DNA of 64,000 nucleotides from an uncultured Paracoccaceae bacterium (GTDB taxonomy: Bacteria; Pseudomonadota; Alphaproteobacteria; Rhodobacterales; Rhodobacteraceae), in the NCBI GenBank assembly GCA_947494445.1, contig CANLVD010000004.1:62001-126000 (forward strand), given 5' to 3'. The notes below the pieces were generated by a model. It was not told where the DNA came from. It was given only the letters and a program-made list of their open reading frames with translations, and did not search any database. How positions within the stretch are numbered: position 1 is the first letter of the stretch; the number at the start of each line of letters is the position of its first letter. This document shows positions 27,268 to 35,850 of this stretch, in pieces. The position numbers and the translations under genes were made by a program.

Positions 27268-28383
27268 ATGACGACTGAACCAACAATCGTGAACTCGTGG
27301 ACCGAGTGGGATCCGCTCAAACATGTGATCGTGGGACGGGCCACGGACTGCCATATTCCACCCGCTGAACCCGCGCTGGACGCCAAGGTGCCCGAGGACA
27401 GCGACATGCGCGGCCAGTGGGGCAAGCGCCCGCAGGAGACCATCGATCGCGGCAATGAGCTGCTGGACAATTTCGCCACCATGCTCGAAGGCCGTGGCAT
27501 CCGCGTCGACCGCCCGACGCCGATTGATTTCAGCGAGCCCGCGACCACGCCCGATTTCCACACCGACAGCCAGTTCGGTTGCATGCCACCGCGCGATGTG
27601 CTGCTGACGGTCGGCTCGGAGATGCTGGAAGCGACCATGAGCTATCGCTGCCGCTGGTTCGAATACCTCTGCTACCGACCTCTGATGCAGAAGTATTTCA
27701 ATGAGGATCCGAAGTTTCGCCATGAAGCCGCCCCCAAGCCGCGCCTTACGGATGCGGACTATCATCCCGATTATCTGTCCGAGAAGATTGGCGTGGAAAA
27801 GCGCCTGCAATGGGCCGCCGAGAAGTTTTTCGTGACCACCGAGGAAGAGCCGCTTTTCGATGCAGCAGACGTTCTGCGTTTTGGCAAGGATCTGGTGGTG
27901 CAGCACGGGTTTACGACAAACCTCAAGGGCATCGAATGGCTGAAGCGCCACTTCCCCGATCACCGGGTGCATACGGTCAACTTCCCCGGGGATCCTTACC
28001 CCATCCACATCGATGCGACTTTCACGCCAATCCGTCCCGGACTGATTCTGAACAACCCGCAGCGCCGGTTGCCGGACGATCAGCGCGCGATGTACCAGAA
28101 GAATGGATGGGAGATCGTGGACGCGGCACAGCCCGCCCACAATGCGCCACCGCCGCTTTGCTATTCGTCCACATGGCTCAGCATGAACGTGCTGGTGATC
28201 GATCCCAAGACCGTCTGTGTCGAGGCCTCCGAGGTGTATCAGGCTGAACAGCTTGACAAATTGGGCATGGAGGTGATTCCGGTCGAGTTGCGCGACGCCT
28301 ATGCCTTTGGTGGTGGATTGCATTGCTGCACGGCGGATGTGTACCGCGAAGGAACCTGCGAAGACTATTTTCCCAACCTCTGA
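27268..28383 (+). CDS. Glycine amidinotransferase-like (AGAT) enzyme
   Basis: 371 residues with the arginine:glycine amidinotransferase fold. Markers are MPPRDVLLTVGSEMLEATMS, YRCRWFEYLCYRPLM and the catalytic triad context EEEPLFDAADVLRFGKD (Asp), PIHIDATFTP (His) and AFGGGLHCCTADV (nucleophilic Cys near residue 353). These match the eukaryote-like AGAT family, which transfers the amidino group of arginine to glycine, giving guanidinoacetate. Bacterial members may use other amine acceptors in natural-product pathways. No methyltransferase or biosynthetic cluster is adjacent. Start ATG 27268, after a short leader. It is divergent from pmbA. Confidence 0.88.
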   Translation: MTTEPTIVNSWTEWDPLKHVIVGRATDCHIPPAEPALDAKVPEDSDMRGQWGKRPQETIDRGNELLDNFATMLEGRGIRVDRPTPIDFSEPATTPDFHTDSQFGCMPPRDVLLTVGSEMLEATMSYRCRWFEYLCYRPLMQKYFNEDPKFRHEAAPKPRLTDADYHPDYLSEKIGVEKRLQWAAEKFFVTTEEEPLFDAADVLRFGKDLVVQHGFTTNLKGIEWLKRHFPDHRVHTVNFPGDPYPIHIDATFTPIRPGLILNNPQRRLPDDQRAMYQKNGWEIVDAAQPAHNAPPPLCYSSTWLSMNVLVIDPKTVCVEASEVYQAEQLDKLGMEVIPVELRDAYAFGGGLHCCTADVYREGTCEDYFPNL

Positions 28384-28434
28384 ACCGGTGGTGGTCTTAA
28401 ACCTTCGTTAACGGGTCAGGCGCAGAGTTGCGGG

Positions 28435-29109
28435 ATGGCACATGATGGCATCCTGCTGCGCCTGCTCACCTTCTGTCTGCCGGGCAGAAGCAAAACCTCC
28501 GACACGCCATCTGTAACCCTTCCAGAAAGCGAATTTCGTCCGATCAGCGAGATCGGACTGGAGCCTGCGACAGCCATCGGGTTTCAGGCGCGCGTTGTTG
28601 GCGGGCTGGACCCGAGCCTGCCACAAGGCCCCCTGACCGACTGGCTGGTGCTCTCGCGCCATGTCACGGCTTTTGCGGCCAGACGCTCCAAAGGGCAAGT
28701 GCTGGTGCTGGATGTCTCGGGGCAATTGTTTGGCGGGCTGGAAGCGGTGGAGCGGCAGGTGTCGCTTCTGCGTCAGCGCATCAGCCTGGCTGGACTGAGC
28801 GCCCTGCAGGTCCGAATCACGGTCACACTGAATGCCCAGACCGATCTGACGCTGATGTCACTGGCCGTCGAGCGGTTTCGCCAGTTCGGCCACGAAGTCG
28901 CGATCCTGTCTCAGCCAAGCGGAGGCGGTTCGCCCAAGCCGATCACCTGGAGGGAGGCGGCGATGAATCGCAGGCTCTGGTCGCTTGCGCCGGGGCAATC
29001 CCTGCCGCTTGCCTCGATCAAACCCGGCGATCTGGTTGCGGGCGATTGGTCGGACTGCCCGACGGAGGCGCATGCCGCTTCGCTCGTCAGCCTCAAGCAG
29101 ACCGGTTAG
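28435..29109 (+). CDS. Uncharacterised protein, possibly a degenerate EAL-like fold
   Basis: 224 residues with no firm family match. The order FRPISEIGLEPATAIGFQARV, VLVLDVSGQLF, LSALQVRITVTL and FRQFGHEVAIL loosely follows the strand pattern of EAL domains (GfEAL, nlS, leiTE, G..ialDdFG). However, the catalytic Glu is replaced by Gln in GFQARV and the other ligands are missing. If so, it would be a catalytically dead c-di-GMP-type sensor; this is speculation. It follows the AGAT-like gene by 51 nt and its stop overlaps the convergent senC stop. Confidence 0.5.
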   Translation: MAHDGILLRLLTFCLPGRSKTSDTPSVTLPESEFRPISEIGLEPATAIGFQARVVGGLDPSLPQGPLTDWLVLSRHVTAFAARRSKGQVLVLDVSGQLFGGLEAVERQVSLLRQRISLAGLSALQVRITVTLNAQTDLTLMSLAVERFRQFGHEVAILSQPSGGGSPKPITWREAAMNRRLWSLAPGQSLPLASIKPGDLVAGDWSDCPTEAHAASLVSLKQTG

Positions 29110-29732
29110 CTTCCCAGCGCATCCACGAAACAGGCGGTCCGCTCGGCCATGGCCTCGGGCGTTGCATCACGGCGAAAGAAATCAAGAAACGTGCCATCCG
29201 GGGCCATCAGATAAGTAAAGGTCGAGTGATCCATCAGGTAATCCTCGTCCTCAGACGCGCGCTTGGCATAGACCCGGTACCCCTTGATCGCCTGATCAAT
29301 CGCATCCTGAGAGCCGGTCAGCCCGATCATCTTTTCATGCATGTAAGGCGCGTAATCCGCCAACGCCTCAACCGTGTCGCGACCCGGATCGATGGTCACG
29401 AAGACCGGACGCACATCCTTGCCCTGCTCATCCAGCAGATCAACGGCAATGGCATTGCGCGCCACATCCAGCGGGCAGACATCAGGGCAGTAGGTGTACC
29501 CGAAATAGACCAGCGACGGGCGGTCGAACACGTCAGCCTGAGTCATCGCCTGACCCTCATGGGAAATCAGCTCGAACGGGCCGCCGATGCCACCTGCGTC
29601 TGAGGCAACGACCGAACCACGACACTGGCCCAACGCATCCTGCTGGTTGGGACCAAAGGCGAACCAGAGGCCTGTGCCCAACCCGCCAACAACGATTGCG
29701 GCTGCCGCGGTGGCAAAAATGGCTCGGTTCAT
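29106..29732 (-). CDS. senC: SCO1/SenC/PrrC-family copper chaperone
   Basis: 208 residues: an N-terminal hydrophobic anchor (AIFATAAAAIVVGGLGTGLWFAF as a signal/anchor) and a thioredoxin-fold domain with copper ligands Cys82 and Cys86 (GYTYCPDVCPLDVA) and His169 (MDHSTFTYLM). It delivers copper to the CuA centre of cytochrome c oxidase. In Rhodobacter the SenC/PrrC protein also links oxidase activity to the RegB/PrrB sensor, whose gene is divergent here. Its 3' end overlaps the convergent uncharacterised gene by 4 nt. Confidence 0.93.
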   Translation of the reverse strand: MNRAIFATAAAAIVVGGLGTGLWFAFGPNQQDALGQCRGSVVASDAGGIGGPFELISHEGQAMTQADVFDRPSLVYFGYTYCPDVCPLDVARNAIAVDLLDEQGKDVRPVFVTIDPGRDTVEALADYAPYMHEKMIGLTGSQDAIDQAIKGYRVYAKRASEDEDYLMDHSTFTYLMAPDGTFLDFFRRDATPEAMAERTACFVDALGS

Positions 29733-29856
29733 GGGGCTTTCCTCCTGTGCCTACGGCTTAGACACTGTTTGTGCGACCGGCGCAGTTCAAGACTTCGCGA
29801 GCGGACTGAGACATTTTGCCCTTGGGACGGCTGAGCGGGCCTGTTAGGTCAGGATC

Positions 29857-31281
29857 ATGGCAGACAAGACCACTCCTTACCTCAGCAGTGGGCGACGCGG
29901 CGAATGGGTTCGGGTGCGCACACTGGTCAACCTGCGCTGGCTGGCCGTGGCGGGGCAAACGCTCGCGGTTCTGGTCGCGGCTTATGGCTTGCGGATCGAC
30001 CTGCGGCTGGATCTGGTGGCCATCGTCATCGGCCTGTCAGTGGCGGTCAATCTGGCGACCACGCTGGTACACCCCGAGACCAAGCGACTGGGCCACAGGG
30101 ACGCGCTGCTGACGCTCTTTTTCGACCTCGCGCAACTGTCGCTGATGCTTTATCTGACCGGTGGTCTGAACAACCCGTTTGCGATGCTGATCATGGCCCC
30201 GACCATCATCAGTGCAACCGTGCTGAGTATGGAAGCGACGCTGTTTCTGGGCGCCAGCACGCTGGCCAGTGTCAGTTTTCTGATCTTTTATCACGAGCCT
30301 TTGCAAACGGCCTCGGGCAGTGCGCTGATGATGCCGCCCCTGCTGGTCTACGGAATGTGGATCGCGCTGATGATCTCGGTCGCATTTCTCAGCGGATATG
30401 CCCGCCGGGTAACGATGGAGACAATGTCGCTCTCGGAAGCGCTGACCGCCACGCAACTGGCGTTGGAGCGCGAACAGAAACTGACCGATCTGGGCGGTGT
30501 GGTGGCAGCGGCCGCCCATGAGCTTGGCACGCCACTTGCGACGATCAAGCTGGTTTCGGCCGAGCTGGCAGATGAGATTGCCGACCGGCCCGAGCTGTTG
30601 GAAGACGTGGAGCTGATCCGCTCGCAGGCCGAGCGTTGCCGTATGATTTTAGCTGATATGGGGCGCAGCGGGAAGGATGACCTGCACCTCAAGCATGTGC
30701 CGATCCTGGGTCTGGTCGAAGAGGCCGCGGAGCCGCATCTGGACCGCGGCGTCAAAGTGATCTTCCGAGTGGACGGCGCGCTGGCCGATGAGGCCGTGCC
30801 GGATCAGCCAACGGTTGCCCGTCATTCCGAGATCATCCATGGCCTGCGCAATCTGGTGCAGAATGCTGTGGATTTTGCCCGCTCGACGGTCTGGATCGAC
30901 ATCGACTGGACCGAGCGTGATCTGCGCATCGTGGTGGGTGATGACGGTAAGGGGTTTGCGCCTGACATGATCGGGCGCATCGGAGATCCCTTCATGCGGC
31001 GCAAACAGGCCTCGCGCACTGCCGATCCGCAACGCCCCGGGTATGAGGGGATGGGGCTTGGACTTTTCATCGCAAAGACCCTGCTGGAACGCACAGGCGC
31101 GCGGCTGACATTCGCCAGTGGCAGCGGTGACGGCCCGGAATCGGCGCAGGACCTCAAGCCTGCGGAACTTGCCAGACCGACCGGGGCAGTGGTGGAGCTG
31201 ATCTGGTCCAGAGACGCGCTGGAGGTCGATCGCAAGGCCAGTCGGGGACCGTTGGGACACAACCAAAAGCTGTTTTCTTAA
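29857..31281 (+). CDS. regB: Redox sensor histidine kinase RegB (PrrB)
   Basis: 474-residue membrane histidine kinase with six predicted helices in the first 180 residues, including the quinone-interacting GGLNNPF loop near residue 102. The H-box is AAAHELGTPLATI (His near 220), the redox-active Cys is in AERCRMILADMGRSGKDD near 258, and N/G boxes follow (LRNLVQNAVDFA, GDDGKGFAP, GMGLGLFIAKTLL). With RegA it controls respiration, photosynthesis and carbon and nitrogen fixation genes in response to the oxygen/quinone state. regA is not in this window, unlike the usual senC-regA-regB layout. Start ATG 29857. Confidence 0.95.
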   Translation: MADKTTPYLSSGRRGEWVRVRTLVNLRWLAVAGQTLAVLVAAYGLRIDLRLDLVAIVIGLSVAVNLATTLVHPETKRLGHRDALLTLFFDLAQLSLMLYLTGGLNNPFAMLIMAPTIISATVLSMEATLFLGASTLASVSFLIFYHEPLQTASGSALMMPPLLVYGMWIALMISVAFLSGYARRVTMETMSLSEALTATQLALEREQKLTDLGGVVAAAAHELGTPLATIKLVSAELADEIADRPELLEDVELIRSQAERCRMILADMGRSGKDDLHLKHVPILGLVEEAAEPHLDRGVKVIFRVDGALADEAVPDQPTVARHSEIIHGLRNLVQNAVDFARSTVWIDIDWTERDLRIVVGDDGKGFAPDMIGRIGDPFMRRKQASRTADPQRPGYEGMGLGLFIAKTLLERTGARLTFASGSGDGPESAQDLKPAELARPTGAVVELIWSRDALEVDRKASRGPLGHNQKLFS

Positions 31282-31418
31282 CAAACTTTTAACCTAATAC
31301 GCCTAAAGACTAACAAAAGACTAACGTCCGGAAATCGGGCAGATTGGCAAATCAAGGGGCTGGCACCCTTTGGCCCAGCGGGTGCAGGACCTCGTTTGCA
31401 GGGCTAGGACAGGAATAA

Positions 31419-33569
31419 ATGTGGTTTCTAACAGTGCTTGTCGGCGGAGCGGTCGGCATCGTGTTTGTGGCCGGGTGGGCGGTTTACCTGCTGGTGGCCA
31501 GACGCGCTGAAGCATCCTCCGGACAGACATTGCCGTCTTTTGACGACCGGGTCGGGGACACCTCCCTGCTGTTCCTCGATGGGCAATTGCTTAAAACAGG
31601 CGCGCGCATCGGTGAATTTCTGGACCACGCGCCCAAGGACATCAGCGGGATCACGGAGGCCTTCGAGACATCAGGCACCGACTTGAAGCGCCTGATCGAC
31701 CTGCTGCAAAGGTCCGGCCAGTCCTTCATCAATGTACAGCGGACCCGCAAGGGCGACTATTGCCAGATCACCGGATCGACCATAGGGGCAATGACACAAT
31801 TGACCATTGATCCCGCAGACAACCTGTCGATGAAGATGATCAAGGCTGAAAGGCGCTTGGCCGAATTGGAACTGGAATTGTCCGAGAAGGACATGATCCT
31901 GCAAGGCATCAAAAGCCCCGCGTTCATTCTGACGTCCAAGGCCGAACTGGAGGCTGCGAATGCAGCGGCCAGAGCGTTTCTGGAGGACCTTTCCGATCAG
32001 GATCGGGAACCGGTTCAGTCCGCCATCCAGTCGGTTGCGCAGGATGATCCTCAGCAGCTCAGTCTGCATGACAGCATTGAAGTTGAATATCTGGGCAAGA
32101 CCCGCAGTTTTGAGGTGAGTGTCCTGCGCACAGATGCCGGTTCGGCCAAATGCTATGTCTCCGTAACGGAAAACTCTGCCCTTTTGGAAGCTCAGGTTGC
32201 GATGAACGCGATGCTCTCGACGCTCAGCGACACATTTGCCCATCTGTCTACGGGACTGGCGATCTTCGACGATGACCGCAAGCTGACCATGTTCAACCCG
32301 GCACTTGCATCCCTGCTGGATCTCGATCCGGTGATGATGGCCGCGCGCCCGGGCTTACGGGAATTCTTTGAAGCCTTGCGTCGCAACCGCAATGTGCCCG
32401 AACAGGTTGAGTTCAAGACCCTGCGCAGCAAGTTGCTGAACCTTGAGGCGCAGGCACAGGATGGTCAGTATCATGAAGACTGGATGCTGGCATCGGGCCG
32501 GACATTGCGGGTCACCGGTCGCCCCCATGTGCGCGGCGGGCTGGCTTTTTTGTTCGAGGACATCACGAATTCGCTGTCACTGGAACGCAAGTACCGGGCT
32601 GAACTGGACCTCAGCAAATCTGTTTTCGATCAACTGACAGACGCGGTTGCCGTGTTCAATGCAGCAGGACATCTGATCCTGGCCAATACGGTCTTCTCGG
32701 AATTCTGGTCCATCGATCCCATGGATGACCTTCCCGCGCTCGACATCACTGAGGTGACGCGCATTCTTCAGGAGCAGTGCCTGCCAAACCCGGCCTTTGG
32801 GGATTTGCGCAGTTTTGCCACCAATCCCGACAACAGGGCAGCCTGGCAGGCCAATTTCCAGCACCATTACGGCCATGACCTGATCGGCCATTTCGCACCC
32901 TTGCCCGATGGCACCACGCTTGCGGTCTTCTCGAACCAGAATGAAGCGAACAGTGCTGACCGGTCCACCTCTCTGGTGGTCGAGCAGGTGATCGCCGCCC
33001 TTCAATCCACGCGCAATGCCCTGTCCAAGCCCAGTGCGGGAGATGCAGACTGGTGGCGCGATACGCTGGATGCGCTGGTCGAGGATCTGGATGTCTCGCT
33101 GTCGCTTCTGCGGGACCGGGAACGAGAGCGCAGGGACATGTCCCCCAGTGGCATACCCAGACGACTGCTCGCGATGATGGACGAGCGCGGGATCGCCCTG
33201 TCATCAAGCCAGTTGCGCTCAACCCTGTGGAAGCACCAATCGGTGCGACAGGTGGTCTGGGCATCGCTGATTCATGCGCTGGATATCACCAGGAAACACA
33301 GCACCATTGACCTGAAACTGGACAAGCAGGCAGATGGCATTCGTCTGTCCCTGATGCTGACACCGGTCAAGGATTGGTCCCAGAGCGAGGCTGAACCCAC
33401 CATCAGCAAGCGCCTGTTCGACCGGTCGATCGAGTGTCTGGCCCATGATTATCAACCCCCTTCCATCGATCAGGACGGATTGCTGCACATCGCCTGCACG
33501 GTTCGGACCGCAGGCGCTGGACAGGAATTGCTGGATCCCTCCGAGCCGCTCCTGACCGGGCAGGGCTAG
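31419..33569 (+). CDS. PAS-domain protein, DivL-like
   Basis: 716 residues: an N-terminal membrane helix (FLTVLVGGAVGIVFVAGWAVYLLV), a coiled-coil stretch (ERRLAELELELSEKD) and several PAS regions. These are about 165-260, 270-390 with FDDDRKLTMFNPALASLLDL, and 400-500 with FNAAGHLILANTVFSEFW. The last 180 residues contain no recognisable H-box or ATPase motifs. In Rhodobacter capsulatus the cell-cycle regulator DivL is described as a PAS protein. In alphaproteobacteria divL commonly precedes tsaE, as here, so a DivL role in the CckA-ChpT-CtrA relay is a reasonable inference, not shown. ATG 31419 follows regB by 137 nt. Confidence 0.7.
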   Translation: MWFLTVLVGGAVGIVFVAGWAVYLLVARRAEASSGQTLPSFDDRVGDTSLLFLDGQLLKTGARIGEFLDHAPKDISGITEAFETSGTDLKRLIDLLQRSGQSFINVQRTRKGDYCQITGSTIGAMTQLTIDPADNLSMKMIKAERRLAELELELSEKDMILQGIKSPAFILTSKAELEAANAAARAFLEDLSDQDREPVQSAIQSVAQDDPQQLSLHDSIEVEYLGKTRSFEVSVLRTDAGSAKCYVSVTENSALLEAQVAMNAMLSTLSDTFAHLSTGLAIFDDDRKLTMFNPALASLLDLDPVMMAARPGLREFFEALRRNRNVPEQVEFKTLRSKLLNLEAQAQDGQYHEDWMLASGRTLRVTGRPHVRGGLAFLFEDITNSLSLERKYRAELDLSKSVFDQLTDAVAVFNAAGHLILANTVFSEFWSIDPMDDLPALDITEVTRILQEQCLPNPAFGDLRSFATNPDNRAAWQANFQHHYGHDLIGHFAPLPDGTTLAVFSNQNEANSADRSTSLVVEQVIAALQSTRNALSKPSAGDADWWRDTLDALVEDLDVSLSLLRDRERERRDMSPSGIPRRLLAMMDERGIALSSSQLRSTLWKHQSVRQVVWASLIHALDITRKHSTIDLKLDKQADGIRLSLMLTPVKDWSQSEAEPTISKRLFDRSIECLAHDYQPPSIDQDGLLHIACTVRTAGAGQELLDPSEPLLTGQG

Positions 33570-33677
33570 CTGGCCGAAAGCTTTCTGACCCATGCAGGCG
33601 GGCTTTCCCAGAACACCCCTTGCACAGGTCCCGCGATCTGGCCAGACTGAAGTGATAAGGTCGGATCCCGGGGTGTC

Positions 33678-34166
33678 ATGCCAACTGAATTTCAAGTGTT
33701 TCTGGCCAGCGAGACTGATGCCACGGCGCTGGCCGAACGGCTGTCGGATGTGCTGAGCGCAGGCGACACGGTTCTGCTGTCCGGGCCTGTAGGCGCGGGC
33801 AAATCGCATCTGGCACGTGGCATCATCCGGCATAAATTGGCACAGGTCGGACTGGTCGAGGATATCCCCTCGCCCACATTCACTCTGGTCCAGACCTATG
33901 AGGCCGGTGCGCTGGAAATCTGGCACGCGGATCTGTACCGGCTGACCAGTGTGGACGAGATTGAGGAACTGGGCCTGTTCGATGCTTTCGATACCGCAGT
34001 TTGCCTTGTGGAATGGCCCGATCGGCTGGGCGATGGTCTGCCCGACCGCAGGTTGGAACTGGCACTTGATCTGCCAAAGTCGGGCGATGGCCGCGACCTG
34101 CGGTGCACAGCCTTTGGCGACTGGCCGGGCCTGCACGACCCATTGCAAAGGCAAGACGCGCTGTGA
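33678..34166 (+). CDS. tsaE: tRNA threonylcarbamoyladenosine biosynthesis ATPase TsaE
   Basis: 162 residues. It has the P-loop GPVGAGKSHLARG near residue 36 and the family motif PSPTFTLVQTYE, then HADLYRLTSVDEIEELGL and VEWPDRL. TsaE is the ATPase that works with TsaB/TsaD to make t6A37 of ANN-decoding tRNAs. The stop overlaps the GTG start of the next gene (GTGA). It lies first in the run to addA, in which each gene overlaps the next by 4 nt. Confidence 0.93.
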   Translation: MPTEFQVFLASETDATALAERLSDVLSAGDTVLLSGPVGAGKSHLARGIIRHKLAQVGLVEDIPSPTFTLVQTYEAGALEIWHADLYRLTSVDEIEELGLFDAFDTAVCLVEWPDRLGDGLPDRRLELALDLPKSGDGRDLRCTAFGDWPGLHDPLQRQDAL

Positions 34167-35152
34167 ACGGGGTTCGCTATGATCTGATGGCGGGATTTCT
34201 GGCGCACGCCGGATGGGCTGAGGCCCAAATGACACCGCTTGCGGGCGATGCCTCGTTGCGGCGCTACTTCCGCCTTTCAAAGTCAGACGGGCAGCGCTGC
34301 ATAGTCATGGATGCACCACCCGAGACAGTGCTGAGCACCGCCACCTTTGTGGAAATGTCCCGGCGTCTTGGCGCGTCCGGTCTGAGCCCTCCGGACATTC
34401 TGGCTCAAGATCTGGAGAGTGGTTTTCTGCTTCTCGAAGATCTTGGCGATGATCTGTTTGTGAAGGTAATCGCGGATGATCCGGTGCGAGAGGAACCGCT
34501 CTACCAAGAAGCTGTCGATCTGCTGATCGGCCTTCACGGGCAGCGTGATCTGGCACGGGATCTGCCCCGATACGACACCGCAACAGCGGTACGGGAAGCC
34601 TCGCTTCTGGCGGAATGGTACCGACCCTATTGCAAGGGCGACGCGTTTCCCGGCCCGCCTGATCCACAATTGAACGCACTGATTGCGCGGCATTGGGCAC
34701 GGTTTGAAGATACAAACGGGTTGGTGCTGCGCGATTGCCATGCAGAGAACCTGATCTGGTTGCCGGATCGCAGCGGCCTTGCCCGCATAGGATTGCTGGA
34801 TTTTCAGGACGCGCTTTGTGGCCCGCCAGTTTATGATCTGGTGTCGTTGCTGGAAGATGCCCGCCGCGATGTCAGCCCGGACCTGCGGGAACGGATGATC
34901 TCGCGGTATTGTTCGGCGCTTGGAGTGCGGGAAACTTCCCTTCGAGCCGATTTCTGTCTGCTGAGCGCACAGCGCAACATGAAGATTTTGGGGCTGTTTC
35001 TCAGGGTCTGGCATTCACAGGGCAAAGACGGGTATCTGGCGCTCCTGCCCCGGGTCTGGGACCATCTGATGCGTGATCTTGAACATCCTGAACTGACCGA
35101 TCTGCGGGATTGGGTGGGCGAAAATCTGACCGCCCCGGAAGGTGTGTCATGA
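34163..35152 (+). CDS. amgK: Aminoglycoside-phosphotransferase-fold sugar kinase AmgK
   Basis: 329 residues with the APH fold: GDASLRRYFRL (nucleotide loop), LLEDLGDDLFV, the catalytic LRDCHAENLIW and the metal LLDFQDALCGPPVYDLVSLL. AmgK phosphorylates MurNAc/GlcNAc at C1 in the cell-wall recycling route that bypasses MurA, and murU follows directly, which supports the call. The start is GTG 34163 overlapping the tsaE stop; an ATG at 34187 is an alternative. Confidence 0.88.
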   Translation: MNGVRYDLMAGFLAHAGWAEAQMTPLAGDASLRRYFRLSKSDGQRCIVMDAPPETVLSTATFVEMSRRLGASGLSPPDILAQDLESGFLLLEDLGDDLFVKVIADDPVREEPLYQEAVDLLIGLHGQRDLARDLPRYDTATAVREASLLAEWYRPYCKGDAFPGPPDPQLNALIARHWARFEDTNGLVLRDCHAENLIWLPDRSGLARIGLLDFQDALCGPPVYDLVSLLEDARRDVSPDLRERMISRYCSALGVRETSLRADFCLLSAQRNMKILGLFLRVWHSQGKDGYLALLPRVWDHLMRDLEHPELTDLRDWVGENLTAPEGVS

Positions 35153-35850
35153 CCCGACAAATGCCCGCCATGGTCTTTGCTGCAGGGCGCGGCACGCGCA
35201 TGGGCGTTCTTGGCGAGACCTGCCCCAAGCCCCTGATCAGCGTGGCCGGCCAGACCCTGATCGATCACACGCTGGACCGGCTTGACGGAGTCACCAGCGG
35301 CCCGATTGTTATCAACACCCATCATCTGGCTGATCAGGTGGTCACCCATATCAGGGCGCGAGACGTCTGGCGATACCATCTGTCCCATGAACCCGATCTG
35401 CTGGAGACCGGCGGCGGTCTGAAAGCCGCGTTGCCAGTCTTGGGCAATGGACCCGTCATCTGCTCTAACGCGGACATCATCTGGACCGGACCCAGCCCGT
35501 TTGAGACGCTTCTGGCCCGGTGGGATCCTCAGATCATGGATGCTCTGTTGCTGCTGATCGCCCGCGACCGGGCGACCGGGCACGCTGGTGCTGGGGATTT
35601 CTTTTGTGACCCCGAGGGGCGGTTGATCCGGCGTGGGTCAGCCGAGGCAGCGCCCTTTGTCTATATCAGCGCCTGCATCGTGAAAACCGACCGGCTGGCG
35701 GAGATTGCGGACGCAAAATTCTCGCTCAACCGCCTGTGGGATCTGATGATCGCGGACGGGCGCGCCTATGGGGTGGAACATGCCGGTGGGTGGGCCGATG
35801 TCGGCACGCCCGAGGGCATCAGGCTGGCAGAAGGGTTGTTGGGCACATGA
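35149..35850 (+). CDS. murU: MurNAc-1-phosphate uridylyltransferase MurU-like nucleotidyltransferase
   Basis: 233 residues of the sugar-nucleotidyltransferase fold. MVFAAGRGTRMGVLGETCPKPL carries the GxGxRM...PKPL nucleotide-binding signature, ETGGGLKAAL follows, and metal-binding Asp is in CSNADIIW and GGWADVGTP. It would make UDP-MurNAc from the AmgK product. ATG 35149 overlaps the amgK stop by 4 nt and its own stop overlaps addB. Confidence 0.9.
   Translation: MTRQMPAMVFAAGRGTRMGVLGETCPKPLISVAGQTLIDHTLDRLDGVTSGPIVINTHHLADQVVTHIRARDVWRYHLSHEPDLLETGGGLKAALPVLGNGPVICSNADIIWTGPSPFETLLARWDPQIMDALLLLIARDRATGHAGAGDFFCDPEGRLIRRGSAEAAPFVYISACIVKTDRLAEIADAKFSLNRLWDLMIADGRAYGVEHAGGWADVGTPEGIRLAEGLLGT

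Noticed and set aside
27091-28323. Long minus-strand open frame extending pmbA by about 410 codons
   Set aside because: It is antisense to the amidinotransferase gene, has no family resemblance, and the PmbA homology and ribosome site begin at ATG 27090.
33219-34280. Minus-strand open frame of 353 codons over tsaE
   Set aside because: Antisense shadow of the divL-like gene, tsaE and amgK, which have overlapping starts and stops in the correct frame.
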